Below are positions 6,423-7,194 of a stretch of DNA of 7,194 bases, piece after piece. The stretch comes from Verrucomicrobiota bacterium. Lineage in GTDB: Bacteria; Verrucomicrobiota; Kiritimatiellia; Kiritimatiellales; Tichowtungiaceae. The position numbers and the translations under genes are program-made. The DNA lies in assembly GCA_020853375.1 (NCBI GenBank), contig JADYZA010000013.1, positions 1 to 7,194 of the forward strand, in the 5' to 3' direction. Below the pieces are notes generated by a model. That model had not been told where the DNA came from and searched no databases. It saw nothing but the letters and a program-made list of their open reading frames with translations. Numbering within the stretch: the first letter of the stretch is position 1; every line of letters starts with the position of its first letter.

Positions 6423-7118
6423 ATGAAAAATCGTATTAAAGCGTCCATTGTTCTGTCTGTTTTCGCCGCCAGCGCGGTTAGCGTTTTTGCTGCCTGGGAA
6501 ACAAAAACATGCCCCGACGGACGGGTCGTTGCCCTCGCTCCCGAAGGCACCGGATACTGCGGTATAGACGGCAGAACCGTATCGGTTCCAAAAGGATGGA
6601 CGAAGCAGCAGGGAAAAGACGGACGAATCATTGCAATCCCGCCGGATGGCTCGGCAAAATGCGGAAAAGACTACCGACTGATCCCTTTGCCAAAAGACTG
6701 GAGCTTTGAAGCCGGACCGGATGGACGCGGCGTCGGAATTCCTCCCGGCGGAAAAGCTGTCCTCGGAAAAGACAAGCGGTTGGTCGCCGTCCCAGAAGGT
6801 TGGACCAAGATTCAAGGATCCGATGGTCGCATGGTTGCCGTACCCCCAGATGGAACAACTGCCCTAAGTCCTGACGAACGAATCATTGCGGTTCCAAAGG
6901 GGTGGACCACAGCCGTTGGCGGAGACAGCCGCATGTCTGCGATTCCGCCGGGCGGCACTTTTGAGATCGGTGCCGACCAGCGCGCAACACCCATTCCGCC
7001 AGACAACTTCGACCTGTCGGATTATGTCACACTATATTGCGTTCTGGGTGCTCAGGCCGTATCTCCAACCGAAGAAGATAAGGAAGATGCGGTTGCGGCA
7101 GGTGACTTAAGCGAATAA
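6423..7118 (+). CDS. Secreted protein of ten 17-residue tandem repeats, unknown function
   Basis: I do not recognise this 231-residue protein. Residues 1-23 (MKNRIKASIVLSVFAASAVS then VFA) form a typical Sec signal peptide, with likely cleavage by signal peptidase I after VFA; there is no lipobox cysteine. Residues 31-200 are ten ungapped 17-residue units of the form xDGRxVAVPxGWTxxxG. Units ending PKGWT alternate with units ending PPDG or PPGG, so the larger period is 34 residues. The C-terminal 31 residues break the pattern and end in an acidic tail. Four cysteines (30, 46, 81, 206) could pair after export. No catalytic motif, anchor or further membrane span is visible. The regular beta-favouring pattern with glycine/proline turns suggests stacked hairpins, a solenoid or a five-bladed propeller; this is inference. 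It probably acts in the periplasm or outside the cell. It has its own promoter and terminator, so it is likely monocistronic. Confidence 0.85.
   Translation: MKNRIKASIVLSVFAASAVSVFAAWETKTCPDGRVVALAPEGTGYCGIDGRTVSVPKGWTKQQGKDGRIIAIPPDGSAKCGKDYRLIPLPKDWSFEAGPDGRGVGIPPGGKAVLGKDKRLVAVPEGWTKIQGSDGRMVAVPPDGTTALSPDERIIAVPKGWTTAVGGDSRMSAIPPGGTFEIGADQRATPIPPDNFDLSDYVTLYCVLGAQAVSPTEEDKEDAVAAGDLSE
6513..7022 (+). repeat. Ten tandem 51-bp coding repeats (17 residues each)
   Basis: The units start at protein residues 31, 48, 65, 82, 99, 116, 133, 150, 167 and 184 without any gap. The aspartate and arginine of the D-x-R core occur in all ten units and a following P-x-(G/D/N) turn in nearly all. Unit 1 (LAPEG) and unit 10 (PPDN) are the most diverged caps. 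At DNA level the units differ considerably, so this is an old protein repeat array rather than a recent microsatellite-like expansion. Confidence 0.9.
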
Positions 7119-7127
7119 ATACACGAT

Positions 7128-7166
7128 AGCTCAGAGTCTGGTTTCCCAACCGCTCTGAGCTTTTTT
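7128..7166 (+). terminator. Intrinsic terminator after the repeat-protein gene
   Basis: AGCTCAGAG (7128-7136) pairs perfectly with CTCTGAGCT (7153-7161), a nine-base-pair stem. The 16-base loop contains a further GGTT/AACC helix. A run of T follows at once (7161-7166). It starts ten bases after the stop codon. Confidence 0.9.
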
Positions 7167-7179
7167 GTGCCCAGGCGTC

Positions 7180-7194
7180 ATCCAAACCTTGGAA
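7180..7194. repeat. Intergenic 15-bp palindrome, copy 3 (at window edge)
   Basis: ATCCAAACCTTGGAA lies 14 bases beyond the terminator and ends with the window. It follows the shared pattern (A/T)TCCAAAnnT(C/T)GGAA and has the best arms (TCCAA/TTGGA). It would belong to the next intergenic region, whose content is unseen. Confidence 0.4.

Overview
The window looks like a chromosomal segment from a Gram-negative bacterium of the PVC superphylum. The V-type ATPase genes have the order atpE - DUF2764 - atpA, the order of chlamydial V-ATPase operons. The AtpA sequence carries the ACGERAGEVVE and CNTSSMPVAAREAS stretches characteristic of that clade. Moderately high GC, TTGC-type -35 boxes and TTCCAA/TTGGAA intergenic palindromes would fit a Kiritimatiellota/Lentisphaerota-like or Verrucomicrobia-like lineage, but that finer placement is inference from memory, not a search result.

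Layout. Bases 1-2607 (minus strand) hold the start of a V-type ATPase operon: atpE (peripheral stalk), a small DUF2764 protein (probable central-stalk part), then atpA (catalytic subunit), whose last ~110 residues lie beyond the left edge. Bases 2608-2778 form a divergent intergenic region with a promoter for each direction and a 15-bp palindrome roughly midway between them. Bases 2779-6315 (plus strand) encode a full-length chromosome-condensation SMC ATPase. Bases 6316-6422 are a second short intergenic region with another copy of the palindrome and a promoter. Bases 6423-7118 encode a small secreted protein made almost wholly of ten 17-residue tandem repeats, followed by a strong intrinsic terminator (7128-7166). 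A third palindrome copy ends exactly at the right edge.

The ATPase genes act together in one membrane complex. smc and the repeat protein are probably separate transcription units with unrelated jobs. The best candidates for something undescribed are the secreted 17-residue-repeat protein and the recurring intergenic palindrome, which sits at similar distances upstream of the predicted promoters. smc also appears to be transcribed as a leaderless mRNA.
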